Assembly: GCA_038078755.1 (NCBI GenBank)
Contig: JBBTSQ010000019.1
Coordinates: 1-27,633 of the forward strand
Source: JBBTSQ01 sp038078755
Lineage (GTDB): Bacteria > Patescibacteriota > Minisyncoccia > Phycocordibacterales > JBAYGS01
Length of the DNA: 27,633 nucleotides
Direction: 5' to 3'
The notes beneath the pieces were generated by a model. It was not told the DNA's origin. It ran no database searches and was given only the letters and a program-made list of their open reading frames with translations. This document shows, piece by piece, positions 1 through 7,912 of the stretch; within the stretch, counting starts at the first letter, position 1; each line of letters begins with the position of its first letter. The position numbers and the translations under genes were made by a program.

Positions 1-69
1 AACGGATTGACCACACGGTTGAGTACTGACCCAGCGTTTGTATCGGGTAGTGATGTGGTGGTGAAGTAA
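1..69 (+). CDS. C-terminal end of an unidentified protein (partial)
   Basis: Frame 1 is open from the first base to a TAA at 67-69 and gives 22 residues ending in SGSDVVVK. The stop lies 43 bases before the glyS start, so this would be the last part of a same-strand upstream gene. The fragment is too short to name. A chance open frame of this length is possible, so confidence is moderate. Confidence 0.45.
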   Translation, partial: NGLTTRLSTDPAFVSGSDVVVK

Positions 70-99
70 CGTTTTGCCGTATTCTTTAAATCCGCAAAT

Positions 100-105
100 T
101 ACAAT
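100..105 (+). promoter_or_regulatory. -10 box for glyS
   Basis: TACAAT lies seven bases before the ATG at 113, so the transcript would start at or next to the start codon. The gene before the permease (1733-1738) uses the same hexamer with the same seven-base spacing. No clear -35 box is visible at 17 bp. Confidence 0.5.
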
Positions 106-112
106 ATACAAT

Positions 113-1504
<1,392 letters not shown>

Positions 1505-1514
1505 GATTCAAATT

Positions 1515-1584
1515 GCCACAGAAAAAGTTAAAGGCTCAATCCTAACTAAGTAAACAGGGTTGAGCCTTTAACTTTTTCTGTGGC
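1515..1584. repeat. Large inverted repeat, first of four hairpins after glyS
   Basis: Arms 1515-1543 and 1556-1584 are 29 bp with one mismatch and a 12-base loop. The arms contain the word TTAAAGGCTCAA, which also makes up the next hairpin. It starts 11 bases after the glyS stop and may help end transcription, but it has no typical terminal T-run. Confidence 0.8.
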
Positions 1585-1615
1585 TAGGTTGAGCCTTTTT
1601 TAAAGGCTCAACCTA
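1585..1615. repeat. Hairpin, second of four
   Basis: Perfect 14-bp arms, 1585-1598 and 1602-1615, with a three-base TTT centre. It directly abuts the first inverted repeat and shares the word GGTTGAGCCTTT with it, so the two are probably related by duplication or by nested insertion. Confidence 0.8.
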
Positions 1616-1660
1616 AAGACAACTTCCCCGACGTAATCCGTCGGGGTGAGCCGTTGTCTT
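1616..1660. repeat. Nested hairpin, third of four
   Basis: Outer arms AAGACAAC (1616-1623) and GTTGTCTT (1653-1660) enclose an inner stem CCCCGACG (1626-1633) with CGTCGGGG (1639-1646). It starts at the base after the second hairpin. Confidence 0.75.
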
Positions 1661-1697
1661 GAAGCTCCAGAAATCGCTTCGCGATTTCTGGAGCTTC
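1661..1697. repeat. Perfect hairpin, fourth of four
   Basis: Perfect 17-bp arms, 1661-1677 and 1681-1697, with a TTC triloop. It ends 13 bases before the -35-like TTTACT of the next gene. An apparent in-frame TTG extension of the permease at 1659 would translate this palindrome, which is one reason to reject that start. Confidence 0.85.
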
Positions 1698-1710
1698 ATA
1701 CGGTATACTT

Positions 1711-1738
1711 TTTACTTCATACTTCTGTATGGTACAAT
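1711..1738 (+). promoter_or_regulatory. Promoter of the AI-2E-type permease gene
   Basis: TTTACT (1711-1716), a 16-bp spacer, then TACAAT (1733-1738). The ATG follows after seven bases, so the expected mRNA is leaderless or nearly so. Confidence 0.6.
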
Positions 1739-1745
1739 ACATCCC

Positions 1746-2846
1746 ATGGAAAAATACACTACCATTCGGATTAGTTCCGAGACGATTGTTCGAGTCATCC
1801 TCTATGTGCTTCTGTTTGCGCTTCTCTACTATGTTCGCGATGTGGTATTGGTTATCTTGGCATCGGTGGTGATCGCGTCAGCTACCGAACCGGCGACACT
1901 GTGGCTTAAAAAATACAATATTTCCCGTCTGATCGCGGTGATTGTGGTGTACGTGTGCACGGCAGGTGTGCTTGCCGGTATCTTTTATTTTCTTATCCCG
2001 CCACTGTTGAGTGATGCGAGCAATCTATTAAGCAAATTGCCCGAATATCTTTCTCATGTGCCGTTTTGGAATCCGGCGCCAGAAACAGTCACGACCATTA
2101 CCCAAAGTTCGGCAGTACAGACATTTTCATCAGCTATTCCATCCAGTTTTTCTTTTGGGGATGCTCTTTCCAATATTCAATCGGCGATTTCAAGCGCCAA
2201 CCAAGGCTTGCTCAATGCCGTCTCGGGCATTTTCGGCGGATTACTTAGTTTTATTTTGGTGGTGGTGCTGTCATTTTATCTGGCGGTACAGGAAGATGGG
2301 GTGCAAGACTTCTTGAAAGTGATTGTACCGGTTCGCAACCAAAAATACGTGCTTGATCTCTGGAAGCGATCCCAGCTTAAAATCGGCTTGTGGATGCAGG
2401 GGCAAGTACTGCTCGGATTACTCATTGCCATACTGGTCTATCTCGGGCTTACTATCTTTAAGGTTAAAAACGCCCTTCTGCTTGCTATCTTGGCGGGGTT
2501 GTTCGAGCTTATTCCGGTGTTTGGACCGATTCTCTCTGCCATACCGGCGGTGATCGCCGCTATCTTTGATGGCGGAGGAATTACGAAAGGATTGCTTGTG
2601 GTGGGCCTCTATCTGATTATTCAGCAATTTGAAAATCACCTCATCTATCCGCTTGTGGTACGCAAAATTGTCGGCGTGTCACCAATTGTGGTGATTCTGG
2701 CGTTTATCGTCGGTGGAAAGCTGGCCGGCTTTTTGGGTATTCTCTTGTCGGTGCCGGTCGCGTCTGCATTGATGGAATTATATTCTGATGTCCAGAAAGA
2801 AAAGATGTCCGCGCGTGAAAGACTGGCGGTTGAAGAGGCTAAATAA
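1746..2846 (+). CDS. AI-2E family transporter (PerM/YdiK-like permease)
   Basis: A 366-residue integral membrane protein. Hydrophobic segments lie near residues 15-50, 60-85, 155-180, and in a long C-terminal group from about 215 to 345. The closing part, with GLFELIPVFGPILSAIPAVIAA, a region around QFENHLIYPLVV and GKLAGFLGILLSVPVAS, is typical of this family. Substrates are poorly known; members include the Escherichia coli AI-2 exporter TqsA and several probable sodium/proton antiporters, so autoinducer export should not be assumed. Start ATG 1746 was chosen over the TTG at 1659 because it follows a -10 box and because the extension would run through a perfect palindrome. The stop is four bases before metG, so the two genes are probably co-transcribed. 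Confidence 0.88.
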   Translation: MEKYTTIRISSETIVRVILYVLLFALLYYVRDVVLVILASVVIASATEPATLWLKKYNISRLIAVIVVYVCTAGVLAGIFYFLIPPLLSDASNLLSKLPEYLSHVPFWNPAPETVTTITQSSAVQTFSSAIPSSFSFGDALSNIQSAISSANQGLLNAVSGIFGGLLSFILVVVLSFYLAVQEDGVQDFLKVIVPVRNQKYVLDLWKRSQLKIGLWMQGQVLLGLLIAILVYLGLTIFKVKNALLLAILAGLFELIPVFGPILSAIPAVIAAIFDGGGITKGLLVVGLYLIIQQFENHLIYPLVVRKIVGVSPIVVILAFIVGGKLAGFLGILLSVPVASALMELYSDVQKEKMSARERLAVEEAK

Positions 2847-2850
2847 TTCT

Positions 2851-4311
2851 ATGTCTCAAGAGAAAAAGTCTACTGCGTGCGTATACATTACGACCACGCT
2901 CCCATATGTAAATGCCGAGCCACACTTGGGACATGCCCTTGAGTTTGTTCGAGCCGATATCATTGCTCGGTGGAAAAAGAGTGAAGGACACGAGGTGTTT
3001 TTCAATACTGGCACTGATGAGCATGGTCAAAAATTATTTGAAGCGGCAGAGAAAGCGGGCAAGCCGGTGAAGCAATATGTTGATGAAAACGCCGAGCATT
3101 TCAAGGCATTGTTACCTGCGCTTGGTATTAGCTCCGATATTCATTTTATCCGCACCACCGATACACATCACGAACAAGCGGCGCAGGCATTCTGGAAGCT
3201 GGTAGACAAAAACGGCTACATCTACAAGAAAAACTACAAGACAAAATACTGTGTGGGCTGTGAAGAAGAGAAGACCGATTCGGAACTAGTCGATGGAAGA
3301 TGTCCGGTGCATACCAACCGCGAGCTTGAAATCATTGAAGAAGAAAATTATTTCTTTAAGTTTTCTGCTTTTGGCGACAAACTTCTCGCGTTGTACGAAA
3401 AGAATCCGGATATGGTGGTGCCGGCTTCACGACTAAATGAGATGCGAGAATTTGCGAAGCGCGGACTGGAAGATTTCAGTATTTCTCGATTGAAGTCAAA
3501 AATGTCGTGGGGTATCCCTGTACCGGGGGATAGTGAACATGTGATGTATGTGTGGTTTGACGCTTTGGTCAACTATATTTCGACGCTCGGCTGGCCTAGT
3601 GATACCAAGCAGTTTGAAAAGTTTTGGAAAGAAGGCACTACCATCCAGTATTGTGGCAAAGACAACACCCGATTCCAATCGGCAATGTGGCAGGCGATGC
3701 TGATTGCGGCGGGGCTTCCTAGTACAAGACATATCATCATTAATGGATTTGTGACAGGAGATGGTGGGGTGAAGATGAGCAAGTCGCTCGGCAACGTGGT
3801 CCATCCGCAGGACCTTGTCCGTGAATATGGCACCGACGCACTCCGCTACTTTGTCTCACGCGAAATCAGGTCGTTTGAAGACTCGCCGTTTACTCTTGGG
3901 CGATTTAAGCTTGCGTATAATTCCGAGCTTGCCAACGGTCTCGGCAACCTCGTATCTCGGATTATGAAGATGGTAGTGTCATATGATGTAGCTTACGAAA
4001 TTCCAAAAGGAGAAAACCCGATTGTGTCTGCTTACCGACCATTACTAGACGCGTTTCAAATCGATAACGCCTCCGATATTATTTTTGCAAAAATAAAAGA
4101 GCTCGATGGCTTTATTCAAAAAGAAGCGCCGTTTAAAAAGATTAAAGTCGACGAGGCGCAGGCGAAAAAAGATGTCGCTTTCTTAGCTACCGAGCTGTAC
4201 AGAATAGGGGAGGCACTGGCACCTTTTATGCCCGTAACCTCACAAGTTATTTGTGATCTGGTACAAAACAAACAGACTCCAGACAAGCCGCTTTTTGAGA
4301 GGAAAATTTAA
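2851..4311 (+). CDS. metG: Methionyl-tRNA synthetase
   Basis: Charges tRNA-Met with methionine. The 486-residue product has the class I signature as PHLGH (residues 24-28), the KMSKS motif at residues 308-312, and a zinc-knuckle region YCVGC ... RCPVH whose last ligand is histidine, as in the Thermus thermophilus type. WFDALVNYISTLGW and the following CGKDNTRFQ region fit the catalytic core. The C-terminal EMAP/Trbp111-like tRNA-binding domain of some bacterial enzymes is absent, giving a minimal form. ATG 2851 lies four bases after the permease stop; there is no Shine-Dalgarno sequence, which suggests translational coupling. It ends in a strong terminator. Confidence 0.95.
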   Translation: MSQEKKSTACVYITTTLPYVNAEPHLGHALEFVRADIIARWKKSEGHEVFFNTGTDEHGQKLFEAAEKAGKPVKQYVDENAEHFKALLPALGISSDIHFIRTTDTHHEQAAQAFWKLVDKNGYIYKKNYKTKYCVGCEEEKTDSELVDGRCPVHTNRELEIIEEENYFFKFSAFGDKLLALYEKNPDMVVPASRLNEMREFAKRGLEDFSISRLKSKMSWGIPVPGDSEHVMYVWFDALVNYISTLGWPSDTKQFEKFWKEGTTIQYCGKDNTRFQSAMWQAMLIAAGLPSTRHIIINGFVTGDGGVKMSKSLGNVVHPQDLVREYGTDALRYFVSREIRSFEDSPFTLGRFKLAYNSELANGLGNLVSRIMKMVVSYDVAYEIPKGENPIVSAYRPLLDAFQIDNASDIIFAKIKELDGFIQKEAPFKKIKVDEAQAKKDVAFLATELYRIGEALAPFMPVTSQVICDLVQNKQTPDKPLFERKI

Positions 4312-4314
4312 GAA

Positions 4315-4343
4315 AAAACCCCGCAACTTCGTTGCGGGGTTTT
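4315..4343. terminator. Bidirectional intrinsic terminator after metG
   Basis: AAAACCCCGCAAC, a TTC loop and the matching GTTGCGGGGTTTT form a perfect stem with A-run and T-run flanks. It lies between the metG stop (4311) and the end of the convergent small gene (4355), so it can serve both. Confidence 0.9.
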
Positions 4344-4354
4344 GGTTGAAAGGA

Positions 4355-4639
4355 CTAGTTAGGTGAAGATCTCACCCTCATCCGTTTTTGCCTGTGCATT
4401 TTCTCGAGCATACGCACCAGTTCGTGGGGGTCAAAGACTTTGATGCTTTGGATTTCTGCGACTCTGAACGTCAGGTCTTCGTCGCCACGTGTTGGAGTGA
4501 TTGAGGTGTTGTCGCCTTTAAAATTGATGCTACAGACAACTCCAAATACAGGCTCTCGGGGGGTCTTTTTGGGGTCGATCCGGACTATGTCTTGGGTATC
4601 TAAGCTCATTAGGACATCGCGAACTTCTTTTTTGGTCAT
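4355..4639 (-). CDS. Small protein of unknown function (94 residues)
   Basis: I do not recognise this protein. It is charged and soluble, with a central stretch that looks like beta strands (PVFGVVCSINFKGDNTSITP ... EDLTFRVAEIQSIKVF) and a basic C-terminus (MHRQKRMRVRSSPN). A small beta-barrel would fit, but that is only an impression. Support for a real gene: it faces metG across a shared terminator, ends 12 bases from it, and has a TATGCT element 40-50 bases upstream of its ATG on the minus strand. The opposite-strand open frame at 4440-4676 has poorer composition and no start signal. Confidence 0.6.
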   Translation of the reverse strand: MTKKEVRDVLMSLDTQDIVRIDPKKTPREPVFGVVCSINFKGDNTSITPTRGDEDLTFRVAEIQSIKVFDPHELVRMLEKMHRQKRMRVRSSPN

Positions 4640-4745
4640 ACGAGGATCAGGTTTGAGTTTTCCTCAATCAAATTAGCATAGGTGTTTCGTTTTGTACAGG
4701 TGGTTGTTCGTAAATAGGAGTTAACTTTAATGCCCAGTGGCTTTT

Positions 4746-4764
4746 CGTTAGGCAAGACCTAACG
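4746..4764. repeat. Short hairpin
   Basis: CGTTAGG (4746-4752) pairs with CCTAACG (4758-4764), five-base loop. It directly abuts the next hairpin. Confidence 0.55.
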
Positions 4765-4802
4765 AGCCAACGGCTCAACGGGCTACCGTTGAGCCGTTGG
4801 CT
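4765..4802. repeat. Perfect 17-bp-arm hairpin
   Basis: Arms 4765-4781 and 4786-4802 are perfectly complementary around GCTA. The arms contain CGGCTCAACGG. The GCTCAA word recurs in the hairpins after glyS. Confidence 0.85.
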
Positions 4803-4817
4803 TAAAATACCCCTCAA

Positions 4818-4857
4818 TAGAGCCATTTTTTGATGAAATCGTCAAAAAATGGCTCTA
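4818..4857. repeat. Perfect 16-bp-arm hairpin
   Basis: Arms 4818-4833 and 4842-4857 (TAGAGCCATTTTTTGA and its complement) enclose an eight-base loop. It has internal T-runs and could end transcription from upstream. Confidence 0.8.
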
Positions 4858-4886
4858 AATAAGCCTTTTCTGAAATAGCAAAATGC

Positions 4887-4915
4887 TTGACAAATAAATC
4901 CAATGGGTGTATAAT
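4887..4915 (+). promoter_or_regulatory. Consensus sigma-70 promoter
   Basis: TTGACA (4887-4892), a 17-bp spacer and TATAAT (4910-4915) match the bacterial consensus exactly. It is the best promoter in the window and drives the orphan gene at 5052. Confidence 0.88.
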
Positions 4916-4921
4916 AGACAG

Positions 4922-5051
4922 GTAAGTACCTAGTATAGGAGTACCCTCCCTTGGCAGAGGTGTTTGCCATAGGATTGCTCGATGAGCAGTCTATAGTTCC
5001 TTCACAAACGATGTTTGTGTCAAACCAGGAGCAGAATCGGAGAAAAACAGT
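4922..5051 (+). promoter_or_regulatory. Long folded 5' leader of the orphan coiled-coil gene
   Basis: About 130 bases lie between the expected transcription start and the ATG. Two local stems are visible: one around GATTGCTC/GAGCAGTC (4974-4992), which extends outward with ATAG/CTAT, and one CACAAA/TTTGTG (5003-5019). A GGAG ribosome-binding site lies 5039-5042. Most genes here have almost no leader, so a regulatory role is plausible. I do not recognise a known riboswitch. Confidence 0.45.
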
Positions 5052-6062
5052 ATGAAAGCCAGTCAGCTACTCGCGGTCACCATCGGTCCCAATTCAACCG
5101 TTGGAATCACCCAGGAAAATGGCGGTGCCGTGGTAATCAGTGCGCGGTATCCAAACGAACGCGGTTATTCCCACTTCCACTTTGTGGCAGCAAGTTGTTC
5201 TGCAAGTGCGAAGTCGGGAGCTCGTGACCTTTCATCGGTCACACTTCAGATTCCTCCAGGAGACAAGAATCAGGTGATTGCACTGCGGGTCTGTGCTCAC
5301 GAGCCCAAATCGGCCTCGTATCTCATCGATCTTATCCTGACCACCAGTTGGGTGAACGGAAGGTTAGTGATTGATTGCGACCGACCTTTTGTTCCCAGCA
5401 TTGGAGCGTTGGGTCAGGTGTCTCAGCTCGTGGGAGTGAATTACAGCGTGGACCTTTCGGTGTTTGTCGGTGGCAAGCGTTTTACATCTTGCAACCCTGA
5501 CTGCAACGAAAAGTATACTGCAGAAAAGGCAAAAAGGCTGGTGGAGGATGGCTACGCCATCGTGCCGGACGGCAATCTGCTCTGTCGGCTCCTCATCGGC
5601 GAAGCCACGCTCGAAGAAGTCGAGAAGGCGGTCGTCGCGAAGCCGGTCAATGTGGCGGCGCTCCAACAAGAGCTCGCTACGCTCCGTCTTGAGGCTGAGA
5701 GTCTCAAAGCTGAAAAGCAGACTGCCCTGAATAGTGTCGGAGAGATCCAGGTTCAACTGCAAGGTTTGCAAAAGATTGCGGAAACATTTCAGAGTGATCT
5801 GAGTACCGGCAATCAACTGACCTCAAGTCTGGTTCGCGATATCCAAACGCTTAATCGTCAAATTGCGACACTCAAGGAGGCACGACTCACTGATCTCCAC
5901 AAAACCATTGGCCTGTGTGTCAATAGCCGTGAGTGGGGAAGCAAGACGTGCTTCGGATGGTTGCCGTGGGTCGCACTCAAGCGAGTTAAGGCGTTTGCCG
6001 CTGGAACCCTTCGTGATCTCGAACTCGAGAGCAGTGTGACTTCTAACCAAGGTCCTTGCTGA
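5052..6062 (+). CDS. Coiled-coil protein of unknown function (336 residues)
   Basis: I do not recognise a family. The N-terminal part (about 1-150) is beta-rich with no signal peptide or membrane segment. A cysteine pair CNPDC near residue 153 is followed by a charged helix. Residues about 195-295 form a predicted coiled coil with heptad-like leucines and many E, K and Q residues. The C-terminus is basic and contains two tryptophans (EWGSKTCFGWLPWVAL). The start is supported by a GGAG motif. A perfect consensus promoter with a long leader drives the gene, and a good terminator follows 26 bases after the stop, so it is probably a single-gene transcript that is strongly expressed. Function is unknown. 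Confidence 0.75.
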   Translation: MKASQLLAVTIGPNSTVGITQENGGAVVISARYPNERGYSHFHFVAASCSASAKSGARDLSSVTLQIPPGDKNQVIALRVCAHEPKSASYLIDLILTTSWVNGRLVIDCDRPFVPSIGALGQVSQLVGVNYSVDLSVFVGGKRFTSCNPDCNEKYTAEKAKRLVEDGYAIVPDGNLLCRLLIGEATLEEVEKAVVAKPVNVAALQQELATLRLEAESLKAEKQTALNSVGEIQVQLQGLQKIAETFQSDLSTGNQLTSSLVRDIQTLNRQIATLKEARLTDLHKTIGLCVNSREWGSKTCFGWLPWVALKRVKAFAAGTLRDLELESSVTSNQGPC

Positions 6063-6087
6063 GTCAGGAACAACATCGTAAATTCGC

Positions 6088-6123
6088 CCGCCACTTTCGC
6101 AAGATTGTGGCGGTTTTCTTTTG
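6088..6123 (+). terminator. Intrinsic terminator
   Basis: CCGCCAC (6088-6094) pairs with GTGGCGG (6107-6113), followed by TTTTCTTTTG. It lies 25 bases after the orphan gene stop. Confidence 0.8.
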
Positions 6124-6128
6124 TTTAA

Positions 6129-6170
6129 ACATACAGTGATTCTATCCGGTCGTATAGAATCGCTGTATGT
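6129..6170. repeat. Inverted repeat upstream of tatD
   Basis: Arms 6129-6145 and 6154-6170 are 17 bp with one mismatch and an eight-base loop. It lies between the terminator and the tatD promoter region and may be a mobile-type palindrome or an operator. Confidence 0.7.
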
Positions 6171-6225
6171 CGCATTTTATATGTTGTATGTTATGTTACT
6201 ATTCATAAATCATAATTCTTAAATC

Positions 6226-7056
6226 ATGAATCCTGAATCTCCCCAAATTAAATACATCGACATCCATTCCCATCCGCATTTTCCATTGTTTGATGCTGAC
6301 CGAAAGGAGATGCTCAACCGGATGCGTGAGGCTCATGTTGCAACCATTGCGGTAGGCACAGACCTTGAGACCTCAAAGCAGGCGGTAGCGCTTGCGGAGA
6401 GTGAGGAGCTCGTGTGGGCGACTGTGGGAATTCATCCAAATGACACACACGATGAAATGTTTGATACCAAAAGTTTTGAAGCGCTACTGTCGCATCCGAA
6501 AGTAGTGGCGATCGGGGAGTGCGGACTTGATTATGCGAGGCTCTCGGAAGGAGAGGGGGAACGGGCGCAAGAAAAATCTCGGCAGAAAGAGATTTTTCTC
6601 GCCCAGATTACGCTTGCGCAAAAATTTGATAAGCCACTGATGCTTCACTGTCGTGAACATTTGAAAAATAGTTTTGGGGTAGGGCAGGCGTATCACGATA
6701 TGGTAGACATTTTACGCGATGCATCAAAGATAAAACCGCTTCGAGGCAACGCCCATTTTTTCGCGGGGTCACTCGAAATCGCTCACGCACTACTCAATTT
6801 AGGCTTTACCCTTTCTTTCACCGGTGTGATTACTTTTGTTCGTCAGTATGATGAGGTGATTCGGGCAGTGCCACTGACCCATATTCATGCCGAGACCGAT
6901 GCGCCGTTTGTGTCGCCTGTGCCGTATCGAGGCAAGCGCAATGAGCCGACCTATGTAGTCGAAGTGGTGAAGAAACTGGCTGAAATTCGGGGTGAAAGTC
7001 TTGAAGTGGTCCAGAAGGCCTTGTCGGAAAATGCTCAAGAGTTATTCGGTATCTAA
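6226..7056 (+). CDS. tatD: TatD family metal-dependent deoxyribonuclease
   Basis: A 276-residue TIM-barrel hydrolase of the TatD family, 3'-to-5' DNases linked to DNA repair or DNA fragment turnover. Expected metal ligands are visible: HSHPHF near the N-terminus, the glutamate of IGECGLDY, histidine in MLHCRE, histidine in NAHFFAG, and aspartate in HAETDAPF. The C-terminus has the usual LAEIRGE...VQKALSENAQELFGI region. The loop after GLDY is longer than in Escherichia coli TatD and carries a palindrome. ATG 6226 is the first in-frame start with N-terminal homology close behind it. The upstream region is AT-rich with CATAAT nine bases ahead of the next AAATC-ATG junction. A terminator follows directly. 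Confidence 0.9.
   Translation: MNPESPQIKYIDIHSHPHFPLFDADRKEMLNRMREAHVATIAVGTDLETSKQAVALAESEELVWATVGIHPNDTHDEMFDTKSFEALLSHPKVVAIGECGLDYARLSEGEGERAQEKSRQKEIFLAQITLAQKFDKPLMLHCREHLKNSFGVGQAYHDMVDILRDASKIKPLRGNAHFFAGSLEIAHALLNLGFTLSFTGVITFVRQYDEVIRAVPLTHIHAETDAPFVSPVPYRGKRNEPTYVVEVVKKLAEIRGESLEVVQKALSENAQELFGI
6570..6599. repeat. Palindrome inside tatD
   Basis: AGAAAAATCTC (6570-6580) and GAGATTTTTCT (6589-6599) are perfect 11-bp arms with an eight-base loop. It encodes residues of about 116-125 (EKSRQKEIF), at the end of a loop that is longer than in Escherichia coli TatD. It may be a remnant of an in-frame insertion, or chance. Confidence 0.4.
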
Positions 7057-7057
7057 A

Positions 7058-7091
7058 TTACCGAGGGCGGCCCTCGGTAAACCTTTTTTCG
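7058..7091 (+). terminator. Intrinsic terminator after tatD
   Basis: TTACCGAGGGC, one base, then the exact complement (7058-7080), followed by ACCTTTTTTC. It starts at the base after the TatD stop codon region. Confidence 0.88.
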
Positions 7092-7092
7092 A

Positions 7093-7130
7093 TCTTCTTG
7101 TCTGACGGGTCTATCTTGCTTCTGCTCTAG
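7093..7130 (+). repeat. Dispersed imperfect repeat, copy A
   Basis: This 38-base segment resembles 12120-12163. Both begin TCTTCTT, contain TCTGAC.GGTCT and CTTG, and end in a TTCTG.TCT...TAG pattern. Copy A lies just downstream of a terminator, upstream of rpsF. Confidence 0.5.
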
Positions 7131-7139
7131 GCGCCACTG

Positions 7140-7168
7140 TTGCATAAGGCGCTAGGTTATGCTAAGCT
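7140..7168 (+). promoter_or_regulatory. Probable rpsF promoter
   Basis: TTGCAT (7140-7145), 17 bp, TAAGCT (7163-7168), then seven bases to ATG 7176. TATGCT (7158-7163) is an alternative -10. A short stem GCGCC/GGCGC overlaps the -35 box. Confidence 0.45.
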
Positions 7169-7175
7169 TGCCCCT

Positions 7176-7661
7176 ATGCAAAAAACAGAAAAAACGGAAG
7201 CGATGTCGAACAAAAAAGTCTACGAACTTGGCTTCCATTTCATTTCTACTATTCCTGAAACCGAAGTGCCGGCTCGCTTTGCTGAACTCAAAGAGCTGAT
7301 CCAAAAGCTCGGTGGAGAATTGATTTCAGAGCAAGCGCCATCACTCCATATGCTTGCTTACCAGATGCGAAAGAAGCTCGACAATGTCTATCGCCGATTT
7401 GATCAGGCCTATTTTGGTTGGGTAAAATTTGAAGCCGCGGGGGCGACGGCGGTTGAACTAAAGAAAGCACTCGATCTCAAAGATATCGTTCTTCGCTTTT
7501 TGATTGTCACCACTGTTCGAGAAAATACTCTTGTAGGTATCAAGCCTGTTGCCAAGGTTGTGACAAAGAAGCCAGAAGGTACTCCAGCCCCTGTTGTTGC
7601 TACAAAAGCGCCGATGAGTGAGGAAGAGATGGAGAAGACGATTGCAGAGTTGGTTGCGTAG
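7176..7661 (+). CDS. rpsF: Ribosomal protein bS6
   Basis: Component of the 30S subunit platform that pairs with bS18. The product is 161 residues from ATG 7176. The body matches bS6: KVYELGFHFISTIPE, then LIQKLGG.LISEQAPSLHMLAYQMRKK, and IVLRFLIVTTV. It carries a long C-terminal tail (about 45 residues) with alanine, proline and lysine, ending MEKTIAELVA, which exceeds the usual 95-130 residue length. An upstream TTG in frame at 7140 is rejected because it overlaps the promoter. It heads the classic rpsF-ssb-rpsR neighbourhood. Confidence 0.92.
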   Translation: MQKTEKTEAMSNKKVYELGFHFISTIPETEVPARFAELKELIQKLGGELISEQAPSLHMLAYQMRKKLDNVYRRFDQAYFGWVKFEAAGATAVELKKALDLKDIVLRFLIVTTVRENTLVGIKPVAKVVTKKPEGTPAPVVATKAPMSEEEMEKTIAELVA

Positions 7662-7663
7662 AG

Positions 7664-7854
7664 ACAAAGTCAAAATTTAAAAATCAAATATCAAAATGAC
7701 GGATTAAAAATACAAAATGATCCGGCATTTAAAAAACAATCCGAGAGATGGCTCAGCAGATTCGCCATTTTGGAATTGTTTTTATGTATTTTTTACCTTT
7801 GACTTGTTATTTTTCATTTTCATCTTTGCATTTTGATTTAGTCTGTTACATACC
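7664..7854. repeat. Long imperfect AT-rich inverted repeat between rpsF and ssb
   Basis: The left half (GACAAAGTCAAAATTT... to AAAAAACAATCC) and the right half (GGAATTGTTTTT... to ATTTTGATTTAGTC) are imperfect complements, meeting in an inner stem ATGGC/GCCAT. Words such as AAATCAAATATCAAAATGAC recall AT-rich intergenic repeats often seen in related genomes (from memory). No gene is seen here. Confidence 0.5.
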
Positions 7855-7868
7855 ACATTTGCAACCTC

Positions 7869-7897
7869 TTGCAGACTCGGTATACTGTAGGTATATT
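7869..7897 (+). promoter_or_regulatory. ssb promoter
   Basis: TTGCAG (7869-7874), 17 bp, TATATT (7892-7897). ATG follows after 15 bases. Confidence 0.6.
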
Positions 7898-7912
7898 CGT
7901 TAAGTATCAACC

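Larger units (their letters stand above)
4640..4886. other. Intergenic region with three hairpins and no gene seen
   Basis: Between the divergent small gene and the next promoter I see no convincing open frame. The right half is taken up by three inverted repeats (listed separately), ending 29 bases before the -35 box. Confidence 0.6.

Noticed and set aside
1659..1745. TTG-initiated extension of the permease gene
   Set aside because: It would translate a perfect hairpin and cross the promoter; ATG 1746 follows a -10 box.
2788..2850. Upstream start for metG
   Set aside because: It overlaps the permease frame and has no homology; ATG 2851 is the family-like start.
4440..4676. + strand frame opposite the small minus-strand gene
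   Set aside because: No start signal and Ser/Leu-rich shadow composition; the minus frame has better context.
6172..6205. dif-like site (TATATGTTGTATGTTATGTT)
   Set aside because: Only partial similarity to the dif consensus and no proper two-arm symmetry.
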